5,520 nt of DNA, from contig JAODNS010000120.1 in NCBI GenBank assembly GCA_025465145.1, positions 1 through 5,520 on the forward strand, read 5' to 3'. The notes below the pieces were generated by a model that did no database searches, had not been told where the DNA came from, and was given only the letters and a program-made list of their open reading frames with translations. Positions 5,072 through 5,520 of this stretch are shown here, in pieces. Made by a program: the position numbers and the translations under genes. Every line of letters starts with the position of its first letter. Positions within the stretch are counted from its first letter, which is position 1. This DNA is from Frankiales bacterium (GTDB lineage Bacteria; Actinomycetota; Actinomycetes; Mycobacteriales; SCTD01).

Positions 5072-5520
5072 GCGAGCTCCACCGCTCCGACCAGCAGGTC
5101 GGCCGCCAGCCGCCCGCCGCCCGGGACCGTCAGCCCCAGGTCCAGCAGCGGGTCGAGTGCCAGGTCTGCCAGCGCAAGCCGGGCGGCGGTGGACGCCGGC
5201 TGCGACCCGGCCAGCCACCAGTGCCGCGCGCCCGGCTCGAGCCGCTCCGCGACGAGGGCAGCAGCGGCGACGGCCGCTGACACGTCCAGCACCACCGGGG
5301 TCCGGCGTGCCGCTGACTGCGCCAGCAGCCCTGCCAGCCGTCCCACGACCGAGTCCTCGGCGAGCCGCTCCGGATGGCCGACGTGCTGCCGGGCCGCGCG
5401 CAGGCCGTCGCGGACCGCGACCAGGCGCGCTGCCCAGCCGGCGTCGGCGGCCGTGCCGACGGCGAGCACCGGCTCGAGGTCGAGCAGCGCGCAGACGACG
5501 ACGGTCCCGGCCACGGAGTC
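5068..5520 (-). CDS. cobT: CobT-like (nicotinate-nucleotide-dimethylbenzimidazole phosphoribosyltransferase) C-terminus, degenerate; start beyond right edge
   Basis: The last 150 residues of a frame that stays open to the window edge and ends at TAG 5070-5068. It resembles the C-terminal half of CobT, which makes alpha-ribazole phosphate for the lower ligand of cobalamin. The matching signals are RRTPVVLDVSAAVAAAALVAERL, which aligns with the family's PVVLDGF..AAAALVA strand, and LALADLALDPLLDLGL followed by GGGRLAADLLVGA, which aligns with the LGLEPLLDLGLRLGEGTGAALALPLL ending. Family motifs look eroded: the GRGTG segment reads AVGTA, and the SAEPGH segment, which I recall as holding the catalytic glutamate, reads PASTAA. 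It could be a catalytically altered paralogue or one domain of a larger cobalamin-synthesis fusion. The family is recognised from memory, so the assignment is moderate; activity is doubtful. Confidence 0.6.
   Translation of the reverse strand, partial: DSVAGTVVVCALLDLEPVLAVGTAADAGWAARLVAVRDGLRAARQHVGHPERLAEDSVVGRLAGLLAQSAARRTPVVLDVSAAVAAAALVAERLEPGARHWWLAGSQPASTAARLALADLALDPLLDLGLTVPGGGRLAADLLVGAVELA

Noticed and set aside
3944..5218. 424-codon open frame on the minus strand opposite gcvT
   Set aside because: Codon-register complement of gcvT, with no motif or plausible ribosome binding site, and gcvT is unambiguous.

Overview
This is a GC-rich, densely packed chromosomal stretch. The base composition, frequent GTG starts, absence of A/T-rich codons and gene content (lpd next to an actinobacterial-type sucB, pepA, gcvT and a cobT-like gene) all point to an actinomycete (phylum Actinomycetota). 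I see no mobile element, CRISPR array, tRNA or rRNA. The functions are mostly core metabolism; the interest lies in how the genes are joined.

Layout from left to right. (1) Minus strand, 1471 to the left edge: dihydrolipoyl dehydrogenase (E3), complete in its catalytic sequence. It has no stop codon and reads in frame into the first 19 residues of a dihydrolipoamide acyltransferase (E2, sucB type), where the window ends. (2) A 101-bp divergent spacer holding a strong inverted repeat. (3) Plus strand, 1573-1923: a small 116-residue protein of unknown function. (4) Minus strand, 1947-3947: one uninterrupted 666-codon frame that encodes a complete gluconokinase followed directly by a complete M17 leucyl aminopeptidase. 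(5) A 38-bp divergent spacer with a probable leaderless promoter. (6) Plus strand, 3986-5071: gcvT, the aminomethyltransferase (T-protein) of glycine cleavage. (7) Minus strand, 5068 to the right edge: the C-terminal 150 residues of a CobT-like protein that appears to have lost family motifs. Its stop codon overlaps that of gcvT.

Functional links: Lpd is the shared E3 of the 2-oxo-acid dehydrogenase complexes and also the L-protein of glycine cleavage, so lpd, the E2 gene and gcvT belong to lipoyl-dependent metabolism. Gluconokinase, aminopeptidase and the CobT-like protein have no obvious mechanistic link to it.

The most unusual observation is that both same-strand gene junctions in the window (E3 to E2, and gluconokinase to aminopeptidase) lack a stop codon and stay in frame. 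Each therefore predicts a bifunctional fusion protein unless an internal start also produces the second part alone. No gene-free stretch exceeds 300 bases.
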